Source of the DNA: Nymphaea colorata
Lineage: Eukaryota; Streptophyta; Magnoliopsida; Nymphaeales; Nymphaeaceae
Direction: 5' to 3'
NCBI RefSeq assembly: GCF_008831285.2
Contig: NW_022204507.1
Coordinates: 496,001-560,000, forward strand
Length of the DNA stretch: 64,000 nucleotides
Shown: piece after piece, positions 50,202-62,644 of the stretch
How positions within the stretch are numbered: position 1 is the stretch's first letter
Layout of the letters: the number at the start of each line of letters is the position of its first letter
Notes under the pieces: generated by a model
The model's input: the letters and a program-made list of their open reading frames with translations, nothing else
Told to the model about the DNA's origin: nothing
Database searches by the model: none
Translations under genes and position numbers: made by a program

Positions 50202-50898
50202 GCTGCGTTAAGAATAAAATTCACATGAAATGGAGGCGCTTTGGGCATTACTCTCTTTCACTGTAAAACATGGGGAAACGACCTGCTCCCTAAATGATAA
50301 AGGTAGGAGGCGTAGCCCCAACAAGCTGTCTCTGCAACCAGATCCAAATGGAGGCACTAATTGGAACTTGTTATATATGCACTGTTTTAATATGTTGCAT
50401 TTTGAGAAAAATATGGTTTTTAATTTATAATACTGTTCAAAATTTCACAATTCATTCAACCAAATTGGAGATAAATCATATGCATCTGAACTGGTTGCAA
50501 ATCACAATTGTAGAGTCAATTTTTTTTATGGAACATAATACCCCGCATAATGTCTAGGAAGGAGAACTTAAATTAATTCATGCATTATTTCACCACAAAC
50601 CACTCCATACATCAGATGGTCCAAGTAAATGACATGTATACGGTAAACATCAAAATAAGTGACCAACACACTGAGAGTTCAAAATTTTAAGACCCACTTT
50701 GTAAGCTTTATTGATTTCCTTCTTTCCTACCCACCTACAGATCCACATTTTACAGGTAACTCAGTCGTTTTCTAATGCACGACTGTCATTTAAAACATCT
50801 CATATTTCATCCTTCAATTTTATTGATTTTGTCAAAGCCATTTTTTTGCAAAACATTGCGTTCTTGGATGCATGTTCAATGTGAACATCACGTTCTTG
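50202..50898. repeat. 0.6-kb dispersed repeat, copy 2
   Basis: Matches 28921-29514 (for example AGAATAAAATTCACATGAAA and CTTAAATTAATTCATGCATT) with an additional segment near 50395-50545. This copy is not followed by a copia LTR, so it shows the uninterrupted right boundary. Confidence 0.8.
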
Positions 50899-51997
50899 TT
50901 GCAGTAATGCAAGGCGTATGTATGTCTAGATTTGATTGCTGCATTTAAAGATCATTTCATATCTTCTAATGCTATGGATGAAACATGGTTTTATTTTTTT
51001 TTTTTTCACAATCCTACTTCGAAAGTTGCAATGAGAAGGATGGCACGTAACATGAAAAAATAAAAAAATTTACATCAAGCAAGCAAAAAGTCATGTGGAA
51101 CCATGTGTCAAGTGTTTCAAGTAATATTTATTTCAAAGACATTATTACATAAATTAATGTACAATATTGTTAGAAAAAAAAAAATTAAAGATGGTGTGAA
51201 CCTAAACTTTTGAGACCAATTTTTTTTATTGAAGGCAAATTTTTTATTGAAGACATAGCAAAGGGAAATAATTTTTTGAACATCCATAATTTGTATACTA
51301 TTAAGCATCATTACAAACTATATTGACAACAAACCACTATTATTTAGAAGATACACTGAACAAGCCAACCGAGTCAAATCTTAGAATAAAAGGCATAAAA
51401 TTCTCCTGATTCTAGTCCTTAAAATTCTGGTAGATCATTGACCAGTTTTGGCATAACAAGGCCATCTCAGGAATGCTCCAGCCACATTGCCAGCAGCCCT
51501 TTTATTTGCAATCACCTGAAAAGGGAAGTTCGGGATGAGAACTTGGGAAAGTTTCCCAAACAATGCATACTATTGACTTATTCAAGCTTATGTTAAGTAA
51601 TTTGAAAGTCTTGTCTCACAACTACATGAAACTGAGAGATTCAATATATGATTTCAAGAACAAATATGCACACAAAAACATTTAATAGTGAAAAGTACAG
51701 CATTCAAGAGTATGAGAGAGAGCTTTGTCTGACGCTTTGTGTATGCAACGAGTGTACGCTGGATGTGGACCATACAACAAATATGCAAATTTTATTTCAT
51801 GTCCAAACATTGCATATGCATATGCATGAGATAACAAATAGGTATGAAATAACAAATAAGTAAGAGATAATGTTTATGAGAAAACAAAACATCTATGAGA
51901 TATGAGTTAATGGATATATGAGGTGACACAAAACATAAGTATGTGTTGATCTTTATGAGACAATAAAACACTTGAAAGATAATGAGATAATAGATGG
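50899..51997. other. No intact gene; possible terminal exon on the minus strand
   Basis: The minus strand at 51435-51515 follows an AG acceptor (TTTTCAG), reads VIANKRAAGNVAGAFLRWP and ends at a TGA after CYAKTGQ. It looks like a terminal exon, but I do not recognise the protein and no partner exon was found. The 51830-51990 stretch is built from loose ATGAGATAACAAATA-like words leading into the satellite. Confidence 0.3.
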
Positions 51998-54900
51998 ATA
52001 TATCCATACAAACTTCTGATTTTAATCATTTAAATCATTCATTATAGATGTAATAACAAATGAACTACATTAGACAAAATATAACATATTGAATGACTTA
52101 CTTGAATCTAATATATTTTCATGCAAACTTATGATTTCAATCCAATAAATCATTCAATATGGATGTAACAACATGTTAAGTACACTTAATTATAAATGTG
52201 TGATCAAATGAGCCACTTAAATTATTGATGTGTACGAACTTGTGATTTCAATTTTTTAGATCGTTCACTATAGATGTGACATTAAGTTCAACTAATTGGA
52301 CTAACTGCAAGGAATCAATGTAATGCATAGATCCCATTTGTATCCATATGAACTTGTGATTTCAATGATTTAAATCGTTTATTATAAATGTAATAACAAG
52401 TGAAACACATTAAGTTAACTATAAGACGCCAAATGAATCACTCAAATCTCATTCACTTTCATACAAACTTGTGATTTCAATTTACTAAATCTTTTAATAT
52501 AGACTTAACAACAAGTTAAACACATTCAATTAAGTATGCATGATCATATGAATCACTTAAACCTCACTTGTATTGGTTCGAACTTGTGATTTCAATGCTT
52601 TAGATCATTCACTATAAATGTAACAACAAATTCAACTCATCGGACTAACTACACGCGTTCAAAGTAATGCATAGATCTCATTTGTATCCATATGAACTTA
52701 TGATTTCCATCATTTAAATCATTCATTATGGATGTAATAACAAGTGAAATACATTAACTTGACCCTCATTCATTTCCAATCAAAGTTCTTACTTCAAACC
52801 ACTAAGTCATTTGATACGTATGTAACAAGTTACGCACATTCAATTAAATATAATGATTAAATATATTTAATAACAAGTGAAAATGAATCACTTGATTTCT
52901 CAATTAAATATAAGTGATCAAATATATGTAATAACCAGCGAAACACATTATGTTACCTATAAGACAACAAATGAATCACTCCAATCTCAATCATTTTCTT
53001 CTAAACTTGTGATTTCAATCTACTAAATCATTTAATATAGACGTAACAACAAGTTAAGCACATTCAATTAAGTATGTGTGATCAAATTAATCATTTAAAT
53101 CCCACTCGTATTGATACGCACTTGTGATTTCAATTCCTTAGATCGATCACTATAGATGTAACAATAAGTTCAACTTGTTGAACAAACTACAAGGGATGAA
53201 GCTAATGCATAAATCTTATTTATATCCATATAAACTTGTGGCTTTCAATCATTTAAATCATTCATCATAGATGTAATAACAAGTGAAACACATAAAATTA
53301 ACTATAAGGGAGCAAATGAATTACTTGAATCTCATTCATTTTCGTACAAACTTGTGATTTTAATTCACTAAATCAATCAATATGGATGTAACAACAAGTT
53401 AAACACATTGAATTAAGTATGTGTGATCATATGAATCACTTAAATCAAACTTGTGTTGTTTCAATCCTTTAAATCGTTCTATAGATGTAACTATAAACTA
53501 ATGTATAGATCTCATTTATATCCATATAAACTTCTGATTTTAATCATTTAAATCATTCATTATAAATGTAATAATAGGTGAAAAACATTAGATTAACTGT
53601 AAGGGATCAAATGAGTTACTTGAATCTCTTTCATTTTCATACAAACTTGTGATTTCAATTCACTAAATCAATGAATATGGATGTAACAACAAGTTAAGCA
53701 CACTCAATTTAGTATGTGTGAGCATATGAATCACTTAAATCTCACTCTTATTGTTACAAACTTGTAATTTCAATCTCTTAGATCATTCACTATAGATGTA
53801 ACAACAAGTTTAACTAATTGGGCAAACTACAAGGGATCAAAGTAATTCATAGATCTCATTTATATCCATATAAACTTGTGATTTTAATCATTTAAATCAT
53901 TCATTATAGACGTAATAACAAAAGAAACACATTAGATTAAATATAAGAGATCAAATGAATAAATTGAATCTCATTTATTTTCATACGAACTTGTTATTTC
54001 AATCCCTAAATCATTCAACATGGATGTGGCAAGAAGTTAAGCACATTTAATTAATTATGCGATGAATCACTTAAATCATACTCGCATTGATACGAACTAG
54101 TGATTTCAGTCCTTTTAATCGTTCACTATAAATGTGACAAGTTCAACTCGTTTGACTAACTACAATGGATAAAAGTAATGCATTTGATCACATTTGTCTC
54201 CATATGAACTTGTGATTTCGATCATTGAAATCCATCATTATAGATGTAATAACAAGCGAAACATATTAGGTTAATTATAAGGCAAAAGTTGAATCACTCA
54301 AATCTCATTCATTTTCTTACAAAGTTGTGATTTCAGTACACTAATTCATTCAATATGGATGTAACAACAAGTTAGGCATATTCAATTAAGTATGCATAAT
54401 CAAATGAATAACTTAAATTCCACTCGTATTGTTACGAACTTGTTATTTCAATCCCTTAGATCGTTCACTATAGATGTAACTATAAAATAATCTATAGATC
54501 TCATTTATATCCATATAAACTTCTGATTTAATCATTTAAATCATTCATTATAGATGTAATAACAAGCGAACTACATTAGACAAACTATAACATATTGAAT
54601 GACTTACTTGAATCTAATATATTTTCATGCAAACTTATGATTTCAATCCAATAAATCATTCAATATGGATGTAACAACAAGTTAAGTATACTTAATTATA
54701 AATGTGTGATCAAATGAATCACTTAAATCTTTAATATGGGTACGAACTTGTGATTTCAATTCTTTAGATAGTTCACTATAAATGTGACATTAAGTTCAAC
54801 TAATTAGACTAACTGCAAGGAATCAAAGTAGTGCATAGATCTCATTTGTATTCATATGAACTTGTGATTTCAATGATTTAAATCGTTTATTATAAATGTA

Positions 54901-56245
54901 ATAACAAGTGAAACACATTAGGTTAACTATAAGACGCCAAATGAATCACTCAAATCTCATTCATTTTCATACAAACTTGTGATTTTAATTTACTAAATCT
55001 TTTAATATAGAATTAACAACAAGTTAAACACATTCAATTAAGTATGTGTGATCATATGAATCACTTAAACCTCACTTGTATTGGTTCGAACTTGTGAGTT
55101 CAATGCTTTAGATCATTCATTATATATGTAACATCAAATTCAACTCATCGGACTAACTACATGCGTTCAAAGTAATGCATAGATCTCATTAGTATCCATA
55201 TGAACTTGTGATTTCAATCATTTAAATCATTCATTATAGATGTAATAACAAGTGAAATACATTAACTTGACCCTCATTCATTATAGATGTAATAACAAGT
55301 GAAACACATTAAATTAACTATAAGGGAGCAAATGAATTACTTGAATCTCATTCCTTTTCGTACAAACTTGTGATCTTAAGTCACTAAATCAATCAATATG
55401 GATGTGACAACAAGTTAAGCACATTGAATTAAGTATGTGTGATCATATGAATCACTTAAATCACACTTGTATTGATACTAACTTGTGATTTGAATCCTTT
55501 AAATCGTTCTACAGATGTAACTATAAACTAATGTATATATCTCATTTATATCCATATAAACTTCTGATTTTAATCATTTAAATCATTCATTATAAATATA
55601 ATAGGTGAAAAACATTAGATTAACTGTAAGGGATCGAATGAATTACATGAATCTCATTCATTTTCATATAAACTTGTGATTTCAATCCACTAAATCATTC
55701 AATATGGATGTAACAACAAGTTAAGCACACTCAATTAAGTATGTGTAATCAAATGAATCACTAAAATCTCAATTGTGTTGATACGAACTTGTGATTTCAA
55801 TCCCTCAGATCCTTCACTATAGATGTAACAACAAGTTCTACTCATTTCACTAACTACAAGTGATCCATGTAATGCATAGGTCCCATTTGTACCCATACAA
55901 ACTTGTGATTTCTATCACTTAAATCATTCATTATAAATGAAATAACAAATGAAACACATTATATTAACAATAGGGCACCAAATGAATCACTCAAATCTCA
56001 TTCATTTGCATGCAAACTTGTGATTTTAATCTGCTAAATCATTTAACTTGGATGTAACAATAAGTTAAGTACATTCAATGAAGTATGTGTGATCAAATGA
56101 ATCACTTAAATTCCACTCGTATTGATTCAAACTTGTGATTTCAATCTCGTATATCATTCACTTTAGATGTGACAACAAATTCAACTCATTCGACTAACTA
56201 CAAGGGATCCAAGTAACGCATAGATCCCATTTGTATCCATAGATC
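51998..56245. repeat. Satellite array: about 115-bp monomers in a roughly 344-bp trimeric higher-order repeat
   Basis: The core word CTTGTGATTTCAAT recurs about every 114-115 bp (for example 52239, 52353, 52468, 52583, and 52697 as a variant) through roughly 37 monomers. Three classes alternate. Class A has TTTAAATCATTCATTATAGA and GTAATAACAAG. Class B has ACTAAATCATTCAATATGGA and GTAACAACAAGTTAAG. Class C has TTAGATCGTTCACTATAGAT and AACAAGTTCAACTCAT, and ends CATAGATCTCATTTGTATCC. Identity between classes is much lower than within a class. A further layer is present: 51998-52770 recurs at about 54505-55275 (offset about 2507 bp), and 53260-53900 recurs at about 55280-55930 (offset about 2027 bp). 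There is no coding potential. Confidence 0.95.
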
Positions 56246-57501
56246 TCAAGAGTGCTTAGGAAATAGTATGGTCAAGATTTGGGAGTCTCATCACTGAGTT
56301 CTTTTGTTTGTTTCAAACCCAACGCCTTCTTTGTTGGCTTCTTCGTAGGCTAGGCTTGGGGTGCTTGTTTGTTCTTGTTTCATAGTTCTATTTTCTTTGA
56401 ATAAAATGGGAGGGGGTCCCATATCCCCTCCAGGTTTTCATTTGAAAACAGAAGGGAGCCCTCTCTCCCAGCAGCCTTGCATCGGAGATAATATCAATAT
56501 GTTTATAAATTAAGAATTGGTCATGATACTTTCAGTGGTTTCTATCGCTTCCTTATGCTGTATACCTTGTGCCAGACAAACACGATACTTTGGTGAAGAA
56601 CTGGAAACCATTTCGCCAAAGCAAATGAAAACACAAAGGTATAAAAATATCAATGGTTGCCACACATCTTCTTAGTCATATGGTTTCAGAGATTGAATCT
56701 CTAATGCTCGAAAATCTAACTAATTGACTCTTTCTCTGTCTCTCTCTATTTATAGAAATGAAGCAGGAGGCATCTCTACATCTTTTTGTGCACGTCAAAG
56801 AAAGCAAAGTTGGGTAATCAGTGAGGAACTATTTAAAAAATGCAAGATGGCCCAAATGCGATCAAGTCAAAAGAAAATCAATTCATGTCCTATAATTCAA
56901 ACTCCAGGTGTCTAATTTCTCAAAAGAAAATAAAAGCAAATCATTGAGCTGGTGGGAGAAGCCAAACGTGGGAAATTTACCTTGCTTCTTTTGATGATGC
57001 TGAGAAAACGTGCTCCATGGATTTACCTCCTCTTGGTAGATGTATGTTTTTGTGAAATGCCATTAATTGGTAGTGGCAAGCAGTAGATCGAATTGGCGGG
57101 ACCAAAGAATTGTGCTGCCAGGAGACAATGCGAAATGAAAACTCAGGAGATGCACCCATTCATACGACCTGAGACGAAGATTTTCTTTTAATCTTTTCAC
57201 TGTATGGCAGAAGTCCAGCCAATCTTGTCGTCGCAGCATTTGCCTTGTGAATGCCTTCTATTATGAATTCTCTTCCTCTCCACGATGCAAATAAAATTGT
57301 CGTGCAAAGAAGGTGATCCATCACTCAAGTGGCTTATTCAATATTTCAGACAGTGGCAAGCCAGAAAACTGCTGGCTTAGAGTCAGTAATACTTCAAATT
57401 TTAGGCCTTTAATTAGCAGGCACTAATACATAAATACAAATATAGCTATGAGGAAATTAAACATATAATATGCACTGTCTCAGCCAATAATTCCAGATAA
57501 T
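56246..57501. other. No gene recognised
   Basis: The sequence changes abruptly at the satellite edge. The 56300-56470 stretch, with AATAAAATGGGAGGGGGTCC, resembles a transposon or LINE 3' end but is not diagnostic. The remainder has short frames only. Confidence 0.4.
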
Positions 57502-58025
57502 TGAAGAAAAGCAGAGATTTAAGGAAGGAATGCCTAATTTTAACGTGGTTCGGTGTAAACTCACATCTACGTCCACAAAGGCAGCTATCGTTCTTAGTGA
57601 CGATAGGCCTGGACCTTTCTTCTATTTATAATAGAATTACATGCATCATCATTTCCTAATTTACAGGATTTATATCGATCTTTACAGGAGGAAACAATGT
57701 CTAATTTACAGTTGTTATTTCTCTGTTTAGTTGTTGCGCCTCTCTATTTTACAACTCCATCTTCGTCTCTTGTAATTCTGTTGGTGACTGCCTGGCCAGC
57801 CGCTGTCTTTGTATTACTGTCTTCATACGGTTGGCAAGATGATGTTTTCTTCTTGGTATTGTAATGATTACGATCGTTACGGTTTCCATCGTTATGGCTG
57901 GCTGGAGTTTCCTTTGCGAGCCCTCTGATTTCCTCCTTGATTTTGTAACCATTACAATCTTTTCTGTTTCCATCATCATGGCTGGCTGGAGTTTCCTTCT
58001 CGAGTCATTTGATGGTGCCTCAACA
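57502..58025 (-). mobile_element. Copia element 3, 3' LTR (about 524 bp)
   Basis: Aligns end to end with 60275-60796. On the minus strand it ends in CTTTTCTTCA, the same terminus that abuts the primer binding site in the other LTR. It contains an internal direct repeat: the AGGAAACTCCAGCCAGCCAT block occurs twice, about 90 bp apart (near 57895 and 57985). The RNase H reading frame runs into the LTR and decodes this repeat as RRKLQPA twice. Confidence 0.85.
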
Positions 58026-60274
58026 GGCGGCAGTATGGAAAGCGCTAGTTTGCTTCTTAAAAATTCAAAGGTAGACCTGAAAAGGGCTTTGGTTAAAATG
58101 TCGGCCACCTGTTGAGTTGATGGAACAAATTGAGTTGTAAGAAGACCGAGCACAACCTTTTCCCTTATAAAATGATAATCTAATTCAACATGCTACATTC
58201 GATAATGAAAAACTGGTTTGATAGACACTTAAAGTGCGGACATGTTGTCACAATAGCGAATTGGCGGCTATGGGAGATAAAGTCTGATGTCTTTAAGGAT
58301 GTATGTGATTCAAGTTACTTCAGCAGCAGTAGAGGCCATTGACCGATACTCAACCTCGGTGGTATATCTGGCCACTATCGGTTGCTTCTTTGCTGTCCAC
58401 GATATAGGATTAGTGCCAAGAAACATAACAGAACTTGTAGTTGAGCGACGTGTTGTTTGACAGCCCACCCAGTAGGAGTCAGAGAAGGCATGACGTTGGA
58501 GTTGCTCCTGAGGATAGAGATGATATCTGATATCAATGGAGCCACTAATGTATCGAAGTAGTCTTTTAACTAGCTAGTAGTGACTGACCATGGGCATTTG
58601 CATATATTCACTAATGAAGTTGACAAAGAAAGAAATGTATGGCTGTGTGAAAGTGAGGTATTGTAGACCTCTAACCAGACTTCGAAAAAGTGTTGGATCA
58701 GAAAAAGGTGTGTCATCAACCAGATTTTTGTAATTTTGAATCAAGGGTGTAACAGCTGGTTTGCATGATGTCATGGTCTTTCTTTCTAGCAGGATATAGG
58801 CATATTGTTTTTGTAGATGAATAACGAGGAATCAGAGATGCTGGAGAAAGTGATGAAGGATGTCCCGAATATCCCGAATGAATTCTTGAAGAAGCATAGG
58901 ATGGCTGCCTGTTAGGATTATATCATCGACATATAGTAGCAGAAGGATGATACCACGTCCATCTTTGTAGATGAATAACGAGCAATTAGAGATGCTGGAG
59001 AAAAAGCCTTTTGATAGAAGGTAGGTGCCAAACCAATCATACCATGCTCTTGGAGCTTGACGTAAACCATACAGAGCTTTATGTCGCTGGCATACGTAAC
59101 TTCGTTTTTGGTTGTCAATAAAACCCGATGGTTGTTCAATAAACATAGTTTGGTTCAAATCACCATATAAGAAGGAATTTTTTTACATCCATTTGTCGAA
59201 TATCCCAATTATGAGAGGGAGCAAGAGTTAGCAGAATTCTAATAGTTGCTGGTTTTATAACAGGTGAGAATGTTTCTAAGAAATCAACACCAGGCACTTG
59301 GTCGAACCCACAAGCAACAAGTCTAGCTTTGAGGTGCTTGACCGTTCCATTGCTCTTGAGTCTGGTTTTAAAAACCCAACGAGTTGAGACAATATTCATA
59401 CCTGGTTGGCATGGTACCAGCATCCAAGTGTGGCATTGTTCCAAAGCACATAGCTCTTCCTTCATGGCAGCTACCCAACCGGGATCCTTAAGAGCCTGCT
59501 TAACAGTTTTTGGTACAAGTGGTGCCGTTAATGCCAAAAAATACTTAGGATTTCGTTTTATGATACCAGCCTTAGCCCGAATTACCATGGAGTGAATATT
59601 ACAACTTTCTTGGATCAACTATCTCCCTTCAGGCTGTTGACTTTGTGCCTCATTGGCTGGTGAGCACAGATCACTATTGGCTGGTGAGGGCAGATCACTT
59701 TCGTCTTGACCATGTAGATCATCGTCACTACCAAGTGTTTCAAGTGCTGAAATGTTGTTGTCTCCTCCATGTGCCTCTTGAACTGAACGATTGTCTAATG
59801 ATCCATTGTGCAAGAGATTATGATGATTGATCACTTGGCATGAATCATCTTTTTTATCATCTTGGGAAAGATCTGACAATGATCTAACTCCATCCAATCA
59901 CTGTATGTTAGTCCGTTTTTGGAAGATGATGTAGAAGAAAAACGTGCTCCAGGCTGTTTATAGGGAAAGATACTTTCATCAAAGACAACGTGTTGGGATT
60001 TATATATTTTTCCTATAGGTGACTGTACTTTCATCAGAGGTGGTGAGGAACTTTGCAGGTGGCTGATATTCCCCATCTAGAAAACCAGTCATATCCGGGC
60101 TTTCGATGAGCCCCGTCATCTGCGTTCGCCATAGTAGAAAATTGTTTTGGTTGAGCTTGATTGACATGAAATTGGCAATGTTCAGATTGTATGGGTAAGG
60201 ATATTTGCTTGGGGCAGACACTATGCTTGAAGAAGAATTGCTTTGCGCCATATGGTTGTTCTGCTCTAATACCA
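58026..60274 (-). mobile_element. Copia element 3 internal region, gag-to-integrase deletion
   Basis: Gag starts just after the primer binding site (MAQSNSSSSIVSAPSKYPYP, then NNFLLWRTQMTGLIES, 60000-60252). Near 60020-60040 it jumps to the region after the integrase (IYKSQHVVFDESIFPY), so gag C-terminus, protease and integrase are deleted. RT follows: 59160-59618 (STRWVFKTRLKSNGTVKH, ETFSPVIKPATIR, IRQMDVKKFLL) and 58832-59158 (YGLRQAPRAWYDWF and an intact LLLYVDDIILTG). The RT tail lies at 58574-58774, and RNase H down to about 58030 (TEVEYRSMA, FVPSTQQVADILTKAL). Stops and frameshifts occur between these. A roughly 40-bp segment (GATGAATAACGAG to GATGCTGGAGAAA) is duplicated at 58815 and 58968. 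It is non-autonomous. Confidence 0.9.
60263..60274 (-). promoter_or_regulatory. Primer binding site of copia element 3
   Basis: The minus strand reads TGGTATTAGAGC immediately after the LTR terminus. It matches the initiator-Met tRNA-complementary site typical of plant copia elements with one change. It fixes the element orientation and the LTR boundary at 60275. Confidence 0.85.
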
Positions 60275-60796
60275 TGAAGAAAAGCAGAAATTCAAGGAAG
60301 GAATGCCTAATTTTAACGTGGTTTGGTGTAAACTCACACCTACGTCCACAAAGGCAGCTATTGTTCTCAGTGACGATAGGTCTGGATCTTTCTTCTTTTA
60401 TAATAGAATTACAGGCATCATCATTTCCTGATTTACAGGATTTATATCGATCTTTACAGAGGAAACAATATCTAATTTACAGTTGTTATTTCCCTGTTTA
60501 GTTGTTGCACCTCTCTGTTTGACAACTGCATCTCTGTCTCTTGTAATTTTGTTAGTGACTGCCTAGCCAGCCATTGTCTTTATACTACTGTCTTCATACG
60601 GTTGGCCAGATGATGTTTCCTTCTTAGTATTGTAATGATTACAATTGTTACTGTTTCCATTGTTATGGCTAGCTGGAGTTTCCTTTGCGAGTCCTCTGAT
60701 TTCCTCCTTCATTTTGTAACCATTACAATCATTTTTGTTTCCATTGTCATGGCTGGCTGGAGTTTCCTTCTTGAGTCCTTTGATGATGGCTCTATT
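60275..60796 (-). mobile_element. Copia element 3, 5' LTR (about 522 bp)
   Basis: Pairs with 57502-58025. The two LTRs differ by scattered substitutions and a few small indels, so the insertion is not recent. Flanking pentamers (ATAAT at 57497-57501, GTCTT at 60797-60801) do not match, so the target duplication is not confirmed. Confidence 0.85.
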
Positions 60797-61555
60797 GTCT
60801 TTAATAGTGCCATACGATGCCAGAACTGCTAAAAGAATACCTTAGGAAGGAGGCCTTAGAGGTGCAGGCACCCGAGGAGCCACGGCTTCCCTCCTCCTTT
60901 GTCTACGAAGTCCAGAAAAGGGTTGACACGTACAATCCTGAATTGCATCATGAGGAGGGAAGAACATATATGCCAGTAGAAATTCCCTCTTCATGAATAT
61001 ACGAGGGTAGCATAAAGCATAGCTTCAAAGATCTGAGACTTGGCCCCATTGTTTCTTTCCTTTATGTACACGGCGTAACTTTATATTATGCAATTATTAT
61101 AAGAAGCAAACCTCGGTGAAATTATTCAGTTTTCTATGCTTTTATTGACATTTTTTTTAGCATCGATAAAGATATGCTTTTTTGTGGTGTGGCTGGAAAA
61201 ATAAAAAATTTACTGTCAAGACTCCTTAACAAAGGCTAACGCAAAATTGCCACCACCATGATGTAGTCTAAACTCGGCCACTACTCTGGCGAATTAACAT
61301 TCCTTTTCTGTTGTTGTGCTTTTCTTTTTATGGGTTGAATCCAACTTGCTATGTATGTCAAGCCATTTTCGCTTTAAACTTCGCCTACAGCTGCCAGTTG
61401 GGATGCTCAAACAATTTGTTAACAACGTCAATTGCCAGGTCACAAGATTTGCTTCCTCTATTTACCACAAGAGCATTATAATGGAATGGTTAATGAAATG
61501 GAATTCATAAATTTTGTAAAGCATTTGGTATCCTTTCAAACAAGTTGTTGATATT
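60797..61555. other. No gene recognised
   Basis: Contains the inverted short repeat partner of 26286-26366 at 60847-60935. The rest is AT-rich, with no domains seen. Confidence 0.4.
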
Positions 61556-62564
61556 ATTGGTGATGTGATGAGTCGCACTAGAGTTCGGATACCAATTGTC
61601 ATCTCCAATGTCTTGATTCAGAGTACTAGATGAAACTGCATGATATGCTTAAGGACACGTTGTCTCTTTTCCTTTAAGCAAGTTAGTATATGACCAACAA
61701 AACTTTGCAATATGACCAACTTTTCCACCTATTTGGCACACAAGACGATCACCTTCCTAGTGCTCACTTTTTCAGACTCTCCTCTAGATTGGTAGTTGTT
61801 TCTACCACGACCTCTATAGTTTGTTTGCTTATTGTAAACTTTTTTCGAGACAATATTTGCAGCAGGCATAATATATTCAAAAGTTTGAGAATCATCTTAT
61901 TTTAAGTTGTCTTCTTGTATGAGAAGAAACCCATGAAGTTCAATCAAAGAGACAGGGTCCTTTTGAGTTTCTATATAGACTTTAAAAGGAAGATATTCAC
62001 TTGGTAATCCTCTAAGAATTTGAAGAACAAGATCATCTTTATCAACAGGTTTGGATGCAATGGCTAGTCGATGAGCAATAGCTTTTGCTTTGTTTATACA
62101 AACATCCATAGAACTAGACCACTTTTTAAATCTTGAAACTGTGATTTTAACTGCATTATTCGAGCCCTGGATTGAGCAGTATAGGATTGCTTAAGAGCAG
62201 TCCAAACCTCTAGAGAGGTTTTTAAACCAATAATTTTGGCATGTGTTACTTCATATAGAGAGGACTTAATCCAACTCAAAAGTAACTCATCATTTCTCAG
62301 CCATTCAATATATTATGGACTAATTTTAGTTGATCCACATCTAAACATTGGCGGAGCAGGTTTGCTTCCATCAATGTATCCCATAAGATCGAATGAGATG
62401 GAGATTGAGGTGAATTGAGATTCCTAAATAAGATAAGTTTCAACATTTAACTTGATGGTGAGGAAATGTTGTAAATTGCTTGGATATTGAAAAGAAGAAG
62501 CAAGAAAATTCATACATGTATCAGAGTTGACTCCTATATTTGATGATACTTCCTGATTTGCCAT
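61556..62564 (-). pseudogene. Copia element 4 gag remnant
   Basis: The gag ATG is at 62562-62564 (MANQEVSSN). It is followed by FDLMGYIDGSKPAPP, SLYEVTHAKIIGLKTSLEVW, then YTAQSRARIMQLKSQFQDLK (62094-62279), VLQILRGLPSEYLPFKVYIE (61897-62109) and a zinc-knuckle remnant near 61700-61740 (GGKVGHIAKFC, one Cys replaced by Gly). In-frame stops occur at least three times. The pol region was not found, so the element is truncated on its 3' side. Confidence 0.8.
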
Positions 62565-62626
62565 GAGAGTGAAAGGCCCCAACACAAGATGTAATCCTTA
62601 GGATCTAGCAGCAGCACTAACAAGGA

Positions 62627-62644
62627 CCAGCGGCTCTCATACCA
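62627..62644 (-). promoter_or_regulatory. Primer binding site of copia element 4
   Basis: The minus strand reads TGGTATGAGAGCCGCTGG right after the LTR terminus TAACA, matching the initiator-Met tRNA type used by copia elements. Confidence 0.8.

Noticed and set aside
51998-56245. CRISPR-like array
   Set aside because: Monomers are contiguous, 115 bp, with no unique spacers; this is a eukaryotic satellite.
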